A stretch of 64,000 bases of DNA. It comes from Streptococcus oralis (lineage in GTDB: Bacteria; Bacillota; Bacilli; Lactobacillales; Streptococcaceae). The notes under the pieces are model-generated. The model saw only the letters and a list, made by a program, of their open reading frames with translations. It was not told where the DNA came from and ran no database searches. The translations under genes and the position numbers were made by a program. Every line of letters begins with the position of its first letter. Positions within the stretch are counted from its first letter, which is position 1. Below, one piece after another: positions 7,684-16,258 of this stretch. Location of the stretch: NCBI RefSeq assembly GCF_019929345.1, contig NZ_JAHZPJ010000009.1:1-64000 (forward strand), given 5' to 3'.

Positions 7684-10600
7684 ATGAATCGATACCTTTT
7701 TGAAAAAGGGCAAACGTTTAGCATTCGAAAGTTGACTGTAGGTGTAGCCTCTGTCATCGTTGGACTGACATTTTTTGCTTCTGGAACCGTGCGTGCGGAC
7801 GAAACATCTCCTGCCACGACATCCAATTTAGATCAGCAAATGAAACAAGTAGCAGATATAGAAGAGACCAAGGCTGAACCAGTCAAAGAAGAAGGCCGTG
7901 TAGAAGCTGAAAAACAAGAAACGCCTGCTGCCGATACCAGCAGTGCTGATTTGCTCCCTGAAGACATTCAGGACCGTGCCTATCCAGACACACCTGTCAA
8001 AGAACTCGACACAAAGACTATCGTTGACCAGAAAGCTAGTCCTAAAGTAGAAACTGAGAGCATTCTAAAAGATAAGGAAAAAGCTACAAAGGAAGCTGAG
8101 AACGGAAACCGTGCTATTATTAACGGTGGACAAGACCTCAAGCACATCAACTACGAGGGACAACCCGCAACTGCTGCAACTATGGTCTACAGCATTTATA
8201 ATGGTGGGGCTCAACGATACATCGTTTCTGGCTCTGGTATTTTCGTATCTCCTAACGTCTTCTTGACAGTTGCGCACAACTTTTTAGACAAAGAGGGCCA
8301 TGTTCGTGGCGGAGATTCTGCGCGCTTCTATTACAATCTAGGCTCCAACACTCCCGTTAAAAATTCTCAGCCAAATTCAGGAAATACCACACTCTTTCAA
8401 GAGAAAGATATCCACTTCTGGAACAAAGAAGAGTTTAGCAAGGGATATCAAAATGACTTGGCAGCAGTTGTATCACCTGTCCCTATACAAATTGCAAGCC
8501 CAAATAAAGCAGCAACTTTTGCACCACTCGCTGAGCATAAGACTTACAAAGCAGGGGATCCTGTCAGCACGATTGGTTACCCAACTGACTCAAGCTCAAA
8601 AGAACTCAAACAGCCTATCGTAGCTGGACAACTCTATAAGGCTAACGGCAAGGTAAAATCTGTTGATCCTTATGATGACAAGGGAGCTACTGGCATCACT
8701 TACCAAACAACTTCTGTATCTGGTTTGTCTGGTGGCGGAATTATCAATGGTGATGGAAAAGTCATCGGCGTACACCAACACGGAACGGTTGACAACGGTG
8801 TGCCTGAGAAAGACCGCTTCGGTGGCGGACTTGTCCTCTCTCCTGAGCAACTCAAATGGGTCAAAGATATCATTGACAAATATGGTGTCAAGGGCTGGTA
8901 TCAAGGTGATAATGGCAAACGCTACTACTTTACACCCGAAGGTGAAATGCTTAGAAATAAGACAGCTGTCATCGGAGAAAATCAGTACTCCTTTGATGAG
9001 AGCGGTATCGCTACTCTAGTCAAGGGAATTGATTACGGACGTGTGGTTATCCAACACGTGGACGAAGCAGGCAATACAGTCAAAGAAAACGATACTTTCT
9101 TAGACAAAACAGAAGTGGGAACTGGCTTTGACTATGATTTCAAGAAAGCAATCACTCCAACCGAATTCTACAAGCAAAACCTAGAGAAATACCAGATTGT
9201 TTCCATCGATGGGGTCGAGATTCAGAAGCAACTAAAAGACGAGTGGAACCACAATGTCGTTAGTAAAACAGCTCCTGGAACCCGTGTCATCAAGGTGGTC
9301 TATAAAGTTAACAAAGGCTCCTTCAAGGTTTACTACCGTCAAAAAGGAACCACTACTGAACTAGCGGAAGCGACAGTTGATAACAATGAAGGTCAAGAGT
9401 ATGACGTTTCCTTTGTCAACACTTTCCATGCAAAAGACATTTCTGGATACCGTCCAGTCAAGGCTAGTTTGGAAGCAACCATCCAGCATAAAGGTGTGAA
9501 TGAAGTCGTCTTTGAATACGAACCAATCGCTGATACATCCAATCCAACGACTGCGACTCCTCCAGTTGCTCATCCAGAAGATAAAGAAACTGAGATTGGC
9601 AATCATGGACCTCTTCCAAGCAAGGCCCAACTCGATTACCACAAGGAAGAATTGGCGGCCTTCATTCACTACGGAATGAACACTTATACTAATTCCGAGT
9701 GGGGAAATGGAAAAGAAGACCCTCGATACTTCAATCCAACCAACTTGGATACAGATCAGTGGATCCGTACCCTGAAGGAAACGGGCTTCAAACGAACCAT
9801 TATGGTGGTTAAACACCACGACGGTTTCGTTGCTTACCCATCTAAGTACACCAACCATACCGTAGCTGCTAGTCCATGGAAAGATGGAAAGGGTGACCTT
9901 CTCGAAGAAGTTTCCAAATCTGCTAGTAAGTACGATATGAATATGGGTGTTTACTTGTCACCATGGGATGCCAACCATCCAAAATACCATGTTGCAACCG
10001 AAAAAGAATACAACCAATACTATCTCAACCAACTGAAAGAAATCCTTGGCAATCCGAAATACGGAAATAAAGGCAAATTCATCGAAGTTTGGATGGATGG
10101 TGCGCGTGGTAGCGGTGCCCAAAAAGTAACCTATACCTTTGATGAATGGTTCAAATACATCAAAGAAGCTGAAGGAGATATCGCCATCTTCTCTGCTCAA
10201 CCGACAAGTGTTCGCTGGATTGGAAATGAACGTGGTATCGCAGGTGACCCTGTATGGCATAAAGTCAAAAAGGCCAATATCACAGACGATGTGAAAAACG
10301 AATACCTCAACCACGGTGACCCAGATGGTGATATGTACTCTGTAGGGGAAGCTGACGTTTCGATCCGTTCTGGTTGGTTCTACCATGACAATCAACAGCC
10401 GAAATCACTCAAAGAGTTGATGGACATCTACTTCAAGTCTGTTGGTCGTGGAACCCCACTCCTTCTCAATATTCCACCAAATAAAGAAGGAAAATTTGCA
10501 GATGCGGATGTGGCTCGCTTGAAGGAATTCAAGGCAACCCTAGACCAAATGTATGCGACTGACTTTGCCAAAGGTGCCACTGTAACAGCAAGTTCTACTC

Positions 10601-13269
10601 GTCAGAACCACCTCTACAAAGAAAGTCACCTGACTGACGGTAAAGATGATACGAGCTGGGCGCTCTCAAATGATGCCACAACTGGTAGTTTCACAGTCGA
10701 TTTAGGGCAAAAGAGACGTTTTGATGTTGTTGAACTCAAAGAAGACATCGCCAAAGGTCAACGTATCTCTGGTTTCAAGATTGAAGTTGAAATCAACGGA
10801 CGCTGGGTGACTTACGGAGAAGGTTCAACTGTTGGTTACCGTCGCTTGATTCAAGGTAAGCCTGTAGAGGCACAAAAAATCCGTGTGACCATCACAGGAG
10901 CACAAGCTACACCAATCTTGAACAACTTCTCTGTCTACAAAACACCAAGTAGTATCGAAAAGACAGACGGCTACCCTCTTGGACTTGAATACCACTCAAA
11001 TACAACAGCAGATACAGCCGGTACAACTTGGTACAATGAATCTGAAGGTGTTCGTGGCACTTCTATGTGGACCAATCAAAAAGATGCCAAAGTAAGCTAT
11101 ACCTTCACAGGAACCAAGGCCTATGTCGTCTCTACAGTTGACCCAGGTCATGGAGAAATGTCCGTCTACGTTGATGGCCAAAAAGTTGCGGATGTGCAAA
11201 CCAAGAATGCTAGCCGTAAACGTAGTCAAAAAGTCTTTGAAACAGGCGATTTAGCACCTGGCCAACATACTATTACCCTCGTTAATAAAACAGGTGAACC
11301 AATTGCTACAGAAGGAATCTACACCCTAAACAATGATAGCAAGGGAATGTTTGAACTCGAGTCTACTAACTATGAAGTCGAAAAAGGAAAACCAGTCACT
11401 GTTAAAATTAAACGTGTTGGTGGAAGCAAGGGAACTGCTACTGTTCGCTTTATCACGGAACCTGGAACTGGAGTTCACGGTAAGGTTTACCAAGATACAA
11501 CTCAAGATGTGACTTTTGAAGATGGAGAAACAGAAAAGACTGTTACCATCCCAACGATTGACTTTACAGAACAAGCCGACTCTGTCTTTGACTTCAAAGC
11601 CAAGCTCACTTCTGTTTCTGATGGTGCCTTGCTCGGTTTTGCTACCGATGCAACGATTCAGGTGATGAAGGCTGAATTGCTAATTAAGGATCAAACAAGT
11701 TATGATGACCAAGCTAGTCAGTTGGATTACAGTCCTGGCTGGAACCACGAAACCAATTCCGCAGACAAATACCAAAAGACGGAGTCTTGGGCTTCCTTTG
11801 GTCGCTTAACTGACGAGCAAAAGAAAAAGACAACTGTAACAGCTTACTTCTACGGTACTGGACTTGACATCAAGGGATTTGTAGATCCAGGTCACGGTAT
11901 CTACAAGGTCTTCTTAGATGGTAAAGAAGTTCCTTACCAAGATGGCATGGGAAATTCTTCGACTATTGATGGCAAGAAATACTTTAGCGGTCACGCTGCC
12001 CAACGCCAAGGCAATCAAACTCTGGTTAGCCTAAAAGGTCTTGATGAAAACTTGCACGCAGTCACCCTTCAACTAGATCCTGATCGAAACGATTTGTCTC
12101 GAAACATCGGTATTCAGGTGGATCAATTCATCACTCGTGGTGAAGGAAGCGAACTCTACAGCAAAGAAGAGCTTCTCCAATCCATCACTAAATGGAAGGA
12201 CGATTTGGCTAACTTTGACCCAACAGGATTGAAAAATACACCTGCTGCACGCCAAGCTTTCCAAGCAAATCTAGACAAATTGAGAAACCAACTCAGCGCT
12301 GAAACTGTAGATGCTCAGGATGTTATGTTGACAGTAAGTACTTTGCAAGATATTCTCAGCAAGGACGAAAACTACCAAAAACCTGGCGAAGAACCTAGTC
12401 CAGAACAGCCTGCTGAACCGAAACAGCCGGAAATCGAATACAATAAGGCCATGGCTAGCTTGACAGAAGCCATCGAGAAAAAAGTCGGTGAGCTTGGAAC
12501 TAACAATGAAGCTAAGAAGAAATTAATTGAACTTGCAAACCAAGCAATCGCTGCAATTCAAGAGGCCAAGACTCAAGAAGAAGTTAATAAAGCGCTAGAA
12601 TCCGCTCTTGAACAAATTAACAAGCTTGAAGCAGCTAAGCCTGAGAAATCGGCTGAACCAGAGAAACCAGCTGAACCAGAGAAACCAGCTGAACCAGAGA
12701 AACCAGCTGAACCAGAGAAACCGGCTGAACCAGAGAAACCAGCTGAACCAGAGAAACCAGCTGAGCCTGAGAAACCAGCTGAGCCTGAGAAACCAGCTGA
12801 GCCTGAGAAACCAGCTGAGCCTGAGAAACCGGCTGAACCAGAGAAACCGGCTGAACCAGAGAAACCGGCTGAACCAGAGAAACCGGCTGAACCTGAGAAA
12901 CCAGCTGAGCCTGAGAAACCAGCTCAACCGGAGAAACCAGCTGAACCGGAGAAACCAGCTGAACCAGAAAAACCAGCTGAACCAGAAAAACCAGCTGAAC
13001 CAGAAAAACCAGCTGAACCAGAAAAACCAGCTGAACCGGAGAAACCAGCTGAACCTGAGAAACCAGCTGAGCCTGAGAAACCAGCGCCGGTCGTAACAGA
13101 CAATTTACCAGCAAAAGATGAAAAAGTTCCTTCTGCAACTACAGTCAAACAAGAAAAGGAAAAACAACTCCCAGAAACTGGGGAACAAGAAGGAAACACC
13201 TTCCTCTTCTTGGCGGCAATTACTTCAGTCTTGTCTCTCCTCATCTTCCAAAAGAATTTCGAAGACTAA
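7684..13269 (+). CDS. Cell-wall-anchored protease / alpha-L-fucosidase fusion protein (YSIRK, LPETG)
   Basis: 1861 residues. A YSIRK-type signal peptide (FSIRKLTVG, cleavage near 38) is followed by an acidic spacer. A trypsin/V8-like serine protease domain (about 142-400) has triad candidates His198 (TVAHNF), Asp258 (QNDLAAV) and Ser349 (SGLSGGG). Next come a short aromatic repeat like choline/glucan-binding modules (about 404-445) and MucBP-like beta domains (about 452-625). A GH29 domain (about 640-960) has nucleophile candidate Asp805 (EVWMDGA) and acid/base candidate Glu849 (RWIGNE), the spacing I recall for 1,3/1,4-fucosidases. An F5/8C-like domain (about 963-1088), two further beta-sandwich modules around a Calx-beta-like segment (to about 1485) and helices follow. 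About 24 PEKPAE hexapeptides (1653-1799) precede LPETG (1829-1833). It probably cleaves host protein and removes fucose from mucin or blood-group glycans at the cell surface. Confidence 0.88.
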   Translation: MNRYLFEKGQTFSIRKLTVGVASVIVGLTFFASGTVRADETSPATTSNLDQQMKQVADIEETKAEPVKEEGRVEAEKQETPAADTSSADLLPEDIQDRAYPDTPVKELDTKTIVDQKASPKVETESILKDKEKATKEAENGNRAIINGGQDLKHINYEGQPATAATMVYSIYNGGAQRYIVSGSGIFVSPNVFLTVAHNFLDKEGHVRGGDSARFYYNLGSNTPVKNSQPNSGNTTLFQEKDIHFWNKEEFSKGYQNDLAAVVSPVPIQIASPNKAATFAPLAEHKTYKAGDPVSTIGYPTDSSSKELKQPIVAGQLYKANGKVKSVDPYDDKGATGITYQTTSVSGLSGGGIINGDGKVIGVHQHGTVDNGVPEKDRFGGGLVLSPEQLKWVKDIIDKYGVKGWYQGDNGKRYYFTPEGEMLRNKTAVIGENQYSFDESGIATLVKGIDYGRVVIQHVDEAGNTVKENDTFLDKTEVGTGFDYDFKKAITPTEFYKQNLEKYQIVSIDGVEIQKQLKDEWNHNVVSKTAPGTRVIKVVYKVNKGSFKVYYRQKGTTTELAEATVDNNEGQEYDVSFVNTFHAKDISGYRPVKASLEATIQHKGVNEVVFEYEPIADTSNPTTATPPVAHPEDKETEIGNHGPLPSKAQLDYHKEELAAFIHYGMNTYTNSEWGNGKEDPRYFNPTNLDTDQWIRTLKETGFKRTIMVVKHHDGFVAYPSKYTNHTVAASPWKDGKGDLLEEVSKSASKYDMNMGVYLSPWDANHPKYHVATEKEYNQYYLNQLKEILGNPKYGNKGKFIEVWMDGARGSGAQKVTYTFDEWFKYIKEAEGDIAIFSAQPTSVRWIGNERGIAGDPVWHKVKKANITDDVKNEYLNHGDPDGDMYSVGEADVSIRSGWFYHDNQQPKSLKELMDIYFKSVGRGTPLLLNIPPNKEGKFADADVARLKEFKATLDQMYATDFAKGATVTASSTRQNHLYKESHLTDGKDDTSWALSNDATTGSFTVDLGQKRRFDVVELKEDIAKGQRISGFKIEVEINGRWVTYGEGSTVGYRRLIQGKPVEAQKIRVTITGAQATPILNNFSVYKTPSSIEKTDGYPLGLEYHSNTTADTAGTTWYNESEGVRGTSMWTNQKDAKVSYTFTGTKAYVVSTVDPGHGEMSVYVDGQKVADVQTKNASRKRSQKVFETGDLAPGQHTITLVNKTGEPIATEGIYTLNNDSKGMFELESTNYEVEKGKPVTVKIKRVGGSKGTATVRFITEPGTGVHGKVYQDTTQDVTFEDGETEKTVTIPTIDFTEQADSVFDFKAKLTSVSDGALLGFATDATIQVMKAELLIKDQTSYDDQASQLDYSPGWNHETNSADKYQKTESWASFGRLTDEQKKKTTVTAYFYGTGLDIKGFVDPGHGIYKVFLDGKEVPYQDGMGNSSTIDGKKYFSGHAAQRQGNQTLVSLKGLDENLHAVTLQLDPDRNDLSRNIGIQVDQFITRGEGSELYSKEELLQSITKWKDDLANFDPTGLKNTPAARQAFQANLDKLRNQLSAETVDAQDVMLTVSTLQDILSKDENYQKPGEEPSPEQPAEPKQPEIEYNKAMASLTEAIEKKVGELGTNNEAKKKLIELANQAIAAIQEAKTQEEVNKALESALEQINKLEAAKPEKSAEPEKPAEPEKPAEPEKPAEPEKPAEPEKPAEPEKPAEPEKPAEPEKPAEPEKPAEPEKPAEPEKPAEPEKPAEPEKPAEPEKPAEPEKPAQPEKPAEPEKPAEPEKPAEPEKPAEPEKPAEPEKPAEPEKPAEPEKPAEPEKPAPVVTDNLPAKDEKVPSATTVKQEKEKQLPETGEQEGNTFLFLAAITSVLSLLIFQKNFED
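12640..13086 (+). repeat. 18-bp tandem repeat encoding PEKPAE
   Basis: About 24 in-frame copies of an 18-nt unit form a Pro/Glu/Lys-rich wall-spanning stalk. Silent variants occur in blocks, for example consecutive GAGCCTGAGAAACCAGCT units and a separate group with GAACCAGAAAAACCAGCT. This points to recent local duplication. Copy number is likely to vary between strains. Confidence 0.95.
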
Positions 13270-13315
13270 CAAATATCTTTGATTGATTCTTTTCCATTAT
13301 TTCAGTTCCCCCGTT

Positions 13316-13343
13316 GAGAAGACCATTTGGTCTTCTCTTTTTC
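13316..13343 (+). terminator. Terminator of the protease-fucosidase gene
   Basis: Perfect 9-bp stem GAGAAGACC/GGTCTTCTC with loop ATTT and a T run. Confidence 0.9.
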
Positions 13344-13344
13344 T

Positions 13345-13460
13345 ATTTTGAATAATCAAATTAAGTAGCACAATTTTATCATAAAATACTTCATAAGGAG
13401 TTTCCCTATTAAGACATTTTCGTAGTTTATGATTCAATTTATATCCCCACAGCAATCGGG
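13345..13460 (-). pseudogene. IS30-family transposase C-terminal remnant
   Basis: On the minus strand a short frame contains KLRKCLNRETPYEVFYDK, resembling the conserved end of IS30-family transposases (R-K-x-L, then T-P-x-E-V-F). Nothing upstream in the frame resembles the DDE core and no terminal inverted repeat is visible. It is a dead fragment joined directly to an IS3-type fragment on the other strand. Confidence 0.6.
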
Positions 13461-13466
13461 CTAGCA

Positions 13467-13739
13467 ATATCAACATATTTCTTAGACAAGAAGGGAATTC
13501 AGTCATTCATATCACGCAAGGGCAACAATCCAGACAATGGCATGATGGAATCTTTCTTTGGCATTCTTAAGTATGAGATGTTTTACGGATAGGAGAAGAA
13601 CTTTAAGTCTTTAGAAGGCCTTGAACAAGCTATTGTCAACTACATTGGTTACCACAACAACAAACGAATCAAAATCAAACTAAAAGGACTTAGCCCTGTG
13701 CAATACAGAACTAAATCCTTTCAATCATTATTTATCTAG
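13467..13739 (+). pseudogene. IS3-family (IS150-like) OrfB transposase remnant
   Basis: A frame in register with 13500 reads SRKGNNPDNGMMESFFGILK and later LEQAIVNYIGYHNNKRIKIK and LKGLSPVQYRTKSF. This is the typical end of IS150-group OrfB, including the Glu of the DDE triad (MMESFF). An in-frame TAG follows EMFYG (13588-13590), and the N-terminal two thirds of the protein are missing. It ends at TAG 13737-13739. It is inactive. Confidence 0.8.
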
Positions 13740-13965
13740 CATTTTGGAATCAATACAGAGCTGTGCAAAATTCGATTATCCTGTTTCCTCGTCAACAAAA
13801 TAATCAAATACGGCTTTCAACATACCCCGTCAAATATTGACTTTAAGGAAAATAGTAAGAAAATATTCACTAGTATGAGAAACATTAGCGTCAGTAAGAA
13901 GTACATTATTCATGCTTTAGAGTGATCTTATTCAAACTAAACCTTGAATCCACTAATAAGCTCAG
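13740..13965. other. Intergenic sequence without recognisable genes
   Basis: AT-rich sequence between the IS3 remnant and the terminator of the LPNTG gene. Possibly decayed IS sequence. No feature could be supported. Confidence 0.4.
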
Positions 13966-13997
13966 CAAAAATGGAGAGGGTAGCGATTGTCCTCTCC
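13966..13997 (-). terminator. Terminator of the LPNTG surface protein gene
   Basis: Minus-strand stem GGAGAGG/CCTCTCC with an 11-nt loop, followed by a T-rich tail (plus-strand AAAAAT). Confidence 0.75.
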
Positions 13998-14045
13998 AGA
14001 TTATAGTCGATACCAACCCACTACAGTTGACAAAGAATTTATATA

Positions 14046-15386
14046 TTAATCCTCTTGTCTACGCTTTTGAGATAGACCTAGCAAACCTGCTACTGCCATC
14101 ACTACACCTGCGCTTGCTAAAGCAACCGAACCTTTTTCTCCTGTATTCGGAAGTGTTTTGGCTGGTGCTGAATAAGCTAACTCTTGAGCTTGAGGAGCTA
14201 CTGGTTCGTCTCCCTTCACATCTTTCACATCACTAGTAATATCAGACACAGCATGCTTAACCGAAACCTCTTGAATGCTTGCCTCTAAGTTGATTTTAGG
14301 AACTACTGCAAACAATCTTGGTAAATAGGGTTCATATAAATCAACATTAGGTCTTTTTACTGTTACTTTGAGAAAACTTGGATCAGTTGGCATATTGTAG
14401 CGATCATTGATGAGCTTTTTATTATAAATTTTATCCAGCTTAATCTTGATGTCTAGCACCTCGTCCTCGACTGCGCTATAACGATAACCTTCTATACCAT
14501 CTACTGTGATATCCAGACCTTTTGCACGGTAGTCTGCTATGACCTGTTCAAAGGCTTGCTTGGCCTCACGTTGAGCCTTCAAGGCACTATTGGTATATTT
14601 AATAAAATCTTTTACCTCAGAGTTAAATTCTGCCTTAGACTTTCCACTATTCTTCCAAAACTCCGTTTGTGGTTCGATTGTAACACCTGCATTCGTTAAA
14701 TCAAATCTCAATTTTTCTACGATTTTCTTTGTTTTTGCAACTAACTGAATATCATTTTGAAGATCTGCTAATTGTTTTTCAGTAGCTTTTTTAGCTTCTT
14801 CTACTGTCTTGTAAACCACCTCATCCTCACGATAAGCTATCATTCTGAGCGCTTCAGCTTCTTTTACTTTATCAGCTATAGATTTTTCAAGTTGGTCACG
14901 TTTTGCAATCAAGTCTTTAGCCGTTTTAACTTGCTTATCCATCGCTTCAGTTGCTTCCTGAATCGTATCGTACTCTGCTTTTTCTTCCTTATATCTTAGA
15001 TTATTCTCATTAAGAAGTGATTTCAAATCTTGATAAGACTTAGAAAGATCTGCCTCTGTCTTAGGAGCTTCTTCTTTAGGTGCCGCTTCTTTAGATTTTG
15101 ATTCCTCTGTTTTAGGACTCTCTGCCTCTACCTTAGGGGCTGGAGTTTCAGCTTTTGGAGCTGCTTCTACATCTGTTTTTGGACTTTCTACATCAACTTT
15201 CGGCTCTTCTGCCTTAGGAGCAGTTGATTCAGTAGCTACTGTTGCTGGAGCAGGAGTTGAAACCTCATCTGCACTAGCTGTTACCGCATTCACTGCACCA
15301 AAAAGAAGGGCTGCACTTACAAATAAGACTCCCGTAGCACCTTTTTTCATTTTACGAATAGAGCCATGTCCTTTATATTTAATCAT
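14046..15386 (-). CDS. LPXTG-anchored coiled-coil surface protein
   Basis: 446 residues. The N-terminus MIKYKGHGSIRKMKKGA is a variant of the YSIRK/GxGSIRK export signal that directs proteins to the septum. The hydrophobic core ends near residue 39 (TASA/DE). A Pro/Ala/Glu/Lys-rich segment (42-115) and an alpha-helical, coiled-coil-like region (about 116-240) follow. A mixed-composition domain leads to LPNTG at 412-416, a hydrophobic helix and the tail QKRRQED. Sortase A should attach it to the wall. The central domain is not a family I recognise. M-like or antigen I/II-like adhesins share the architecture. The RBS GAGG lies about 10 nt before the ATG. Confidence 0.85.
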   Translation of the reverse strand: MIKYKGHGSIRKMKKGATGVLFVSAALLFGAVNAVTASADEVSTPAPATVATESTAPKAEEPKVDVESPKTDVEAAPKAETPAPKVEAESPKTEESKSKEAAPKEEAPKTEADLSKSYQDLKSLLNENNLRYKEEKAEYDTIQEATEAMDKQVKTAKDLIAKRDQLEKSIADKVKEAEALRMIAYREDEVVYKTVEEAKKATEKQLADLQNDIQLVAKTKKIVEKLRFDLTNAGVTIEPQTEFWKNSGKSKAEFNSEVKDFIKYTNSALKAQREAKQAFEQVIADYRAKGLDITVDGIEGYRYSAVEDEVLDIKIKLDKIYNKKLINDRYNMPTDPSFLKVTVKRPNVDLYEPYLPRLFAVVPKINLEASIQEVSVKHAVSDITSDVKDVKGDEPVAPQAQELAYSAPAKTLPNTGEKGSVALASAGVVMAVAGLLGLSQKRRQED

Positions 15387-15657
15387 TTTACATAAACCTC
15401 ACTTTTACTTTTCATTTTTTTACGATGAGCAATCTAGCCAAGGTGGGCTAAAAAAACATTACACGGTAGAACATCTGATACTAAATAAAGCTAAGTCATT
15501 CCTCCCCTTCTCCTACATCTCCTCGCATTGATTGCAACTTTTATATTCTCAAATTCTTTGAGTGACTAGTTAATCTGCTCACATTTCCCTTATACAGATT
15601 TTCAAGGCCACCATTTTTGGCATTTATGAGAGCAAGAGGAGACTACATTTAATTACT
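15387..15657 (-). other. Long leader upstream of the LPNTG protein gene
   Basis: If the promoter at 15658-15686 is used, the mRNA has an untranslated leader of about 265 nt. Only a short AGCC/GGCT hairpin (15432-15446) was noticed. No ORF or known riboswitch pattern was seen. Confidence 0.35.
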
Positions 15658-15686
15658 AGTTTACTCCAAAATTCGGTAATTGTCAA
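15658..15686 (-). promoter_or_regulatory. Candidate promoter of the LPNTG protein gene
   Basis: Minus-strand TTGACA, 17 nt, TAAACT. The -35 is perfect and the -10 matches at four of six positions. Confidence 0.45.
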
Positions 15687-15900
15687 GTTGGACTAGCCTT
15701 TAAAGCTTGATAGAATGGGATTCAGGCGTATTTCCGATTAATATTCACTCATCTGACACTCATAAACCTATATTATTCGCTTTTTAAAACTATTTTCTCA
15801 AATTTGAGGAGAGATAAGTTTATCTCACCCCCTTACTCTAAGCTTTCCAATACCTATTTCAGTTGATAAAGAGACATGTTTGATAACTGTTTGCAAAACA

Positions 15901-15930
15901 AAAGGCAGATCCATTTTAAGAATCTGCCTG
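15901..15930 (-). terminator. Terminator of the small HTH-like gene
   Basis: AGGCAGAT/ATCTGCCT stem with a T-rich tail on the minus strand, 11 nt after the stop. Confidence 0.8.
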
Positions 15931-15940
15931 TAAGCCTAGT

Positions 15941-16156
15941 TTAATCTTCAAATTTTTCATGATTCTTGTCATAAAAATCAATCAAGCCTAGGGCTGTTTC
16001 AAATGAAATATTTTTCACTTTTGCACGACCTTGTGCCAAAGCAATAATTGACATTTCACGTGCATTTGTTTCCTTAGAGATACGGTAACCTGTGATTTTC
16101 TTATCACGAACCCAGCCAACAACTGATTCTACTTTTTCAAAGTTTGACTTAGCCAT
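15941..16156 (-). CDS. Small conserved protein, possibly a DNA-binding helix-turn-helix protein
   Basis: 71 residues. ITGYRISKETNAREMSIIAL has the spacing of a helix-turn-helix, and the following ISFETALGLIDFYDKN resembles the last helix of Cro-like folds. That would make it a single-domain nucleic-acid-binding protein, but this is inferred from pattern only. RBS AGGAGAAGAAC precedes the ATG and a clean terminator follows the stop, so it is transcribed alone or from the intergenic region upstream. No partner gene is apparent. Confidence 0.6.
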   Translation of the reverse strand: MAKSNFEKVESVVGWVRDKKITGYRISKETNAREMSIIALAQGRAKVKNISFETALGLIDFYDKNHEKFED

Positions 16157-16258
16157 GTTCTTCTCCTATTTCATTCTTTACGATGTTGAAATATAGCCAT
16201 TTTGAGGACTATCCATTAAAAAAACATCTACTTATTGAAAACAAATAATGAATTGTTA

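Noticed and set aside
12595..13244. Several long open frames on both strands across the PEKPAE repeat
   Set aside because: They arise from an 18-nt repeat that lacks stops in several frames. None has an RBS and all encode monotonous repeats.
13297..13506. A 69-codon minus-strand frame as a real gene
   Set aside because: Its upstream half has no RBS and crosses the junction of the IS fragments. Only the IS30-like tail is meaningful.
15353..15360. TACGAATA on the plus strand, a perfect combox
   Set aside because: It lies inside the signal-peptide codons of the LPNTG protein (Ser-Ile-Arg-Lys) and points antisense into no gene, so chance is the simplest explanation.
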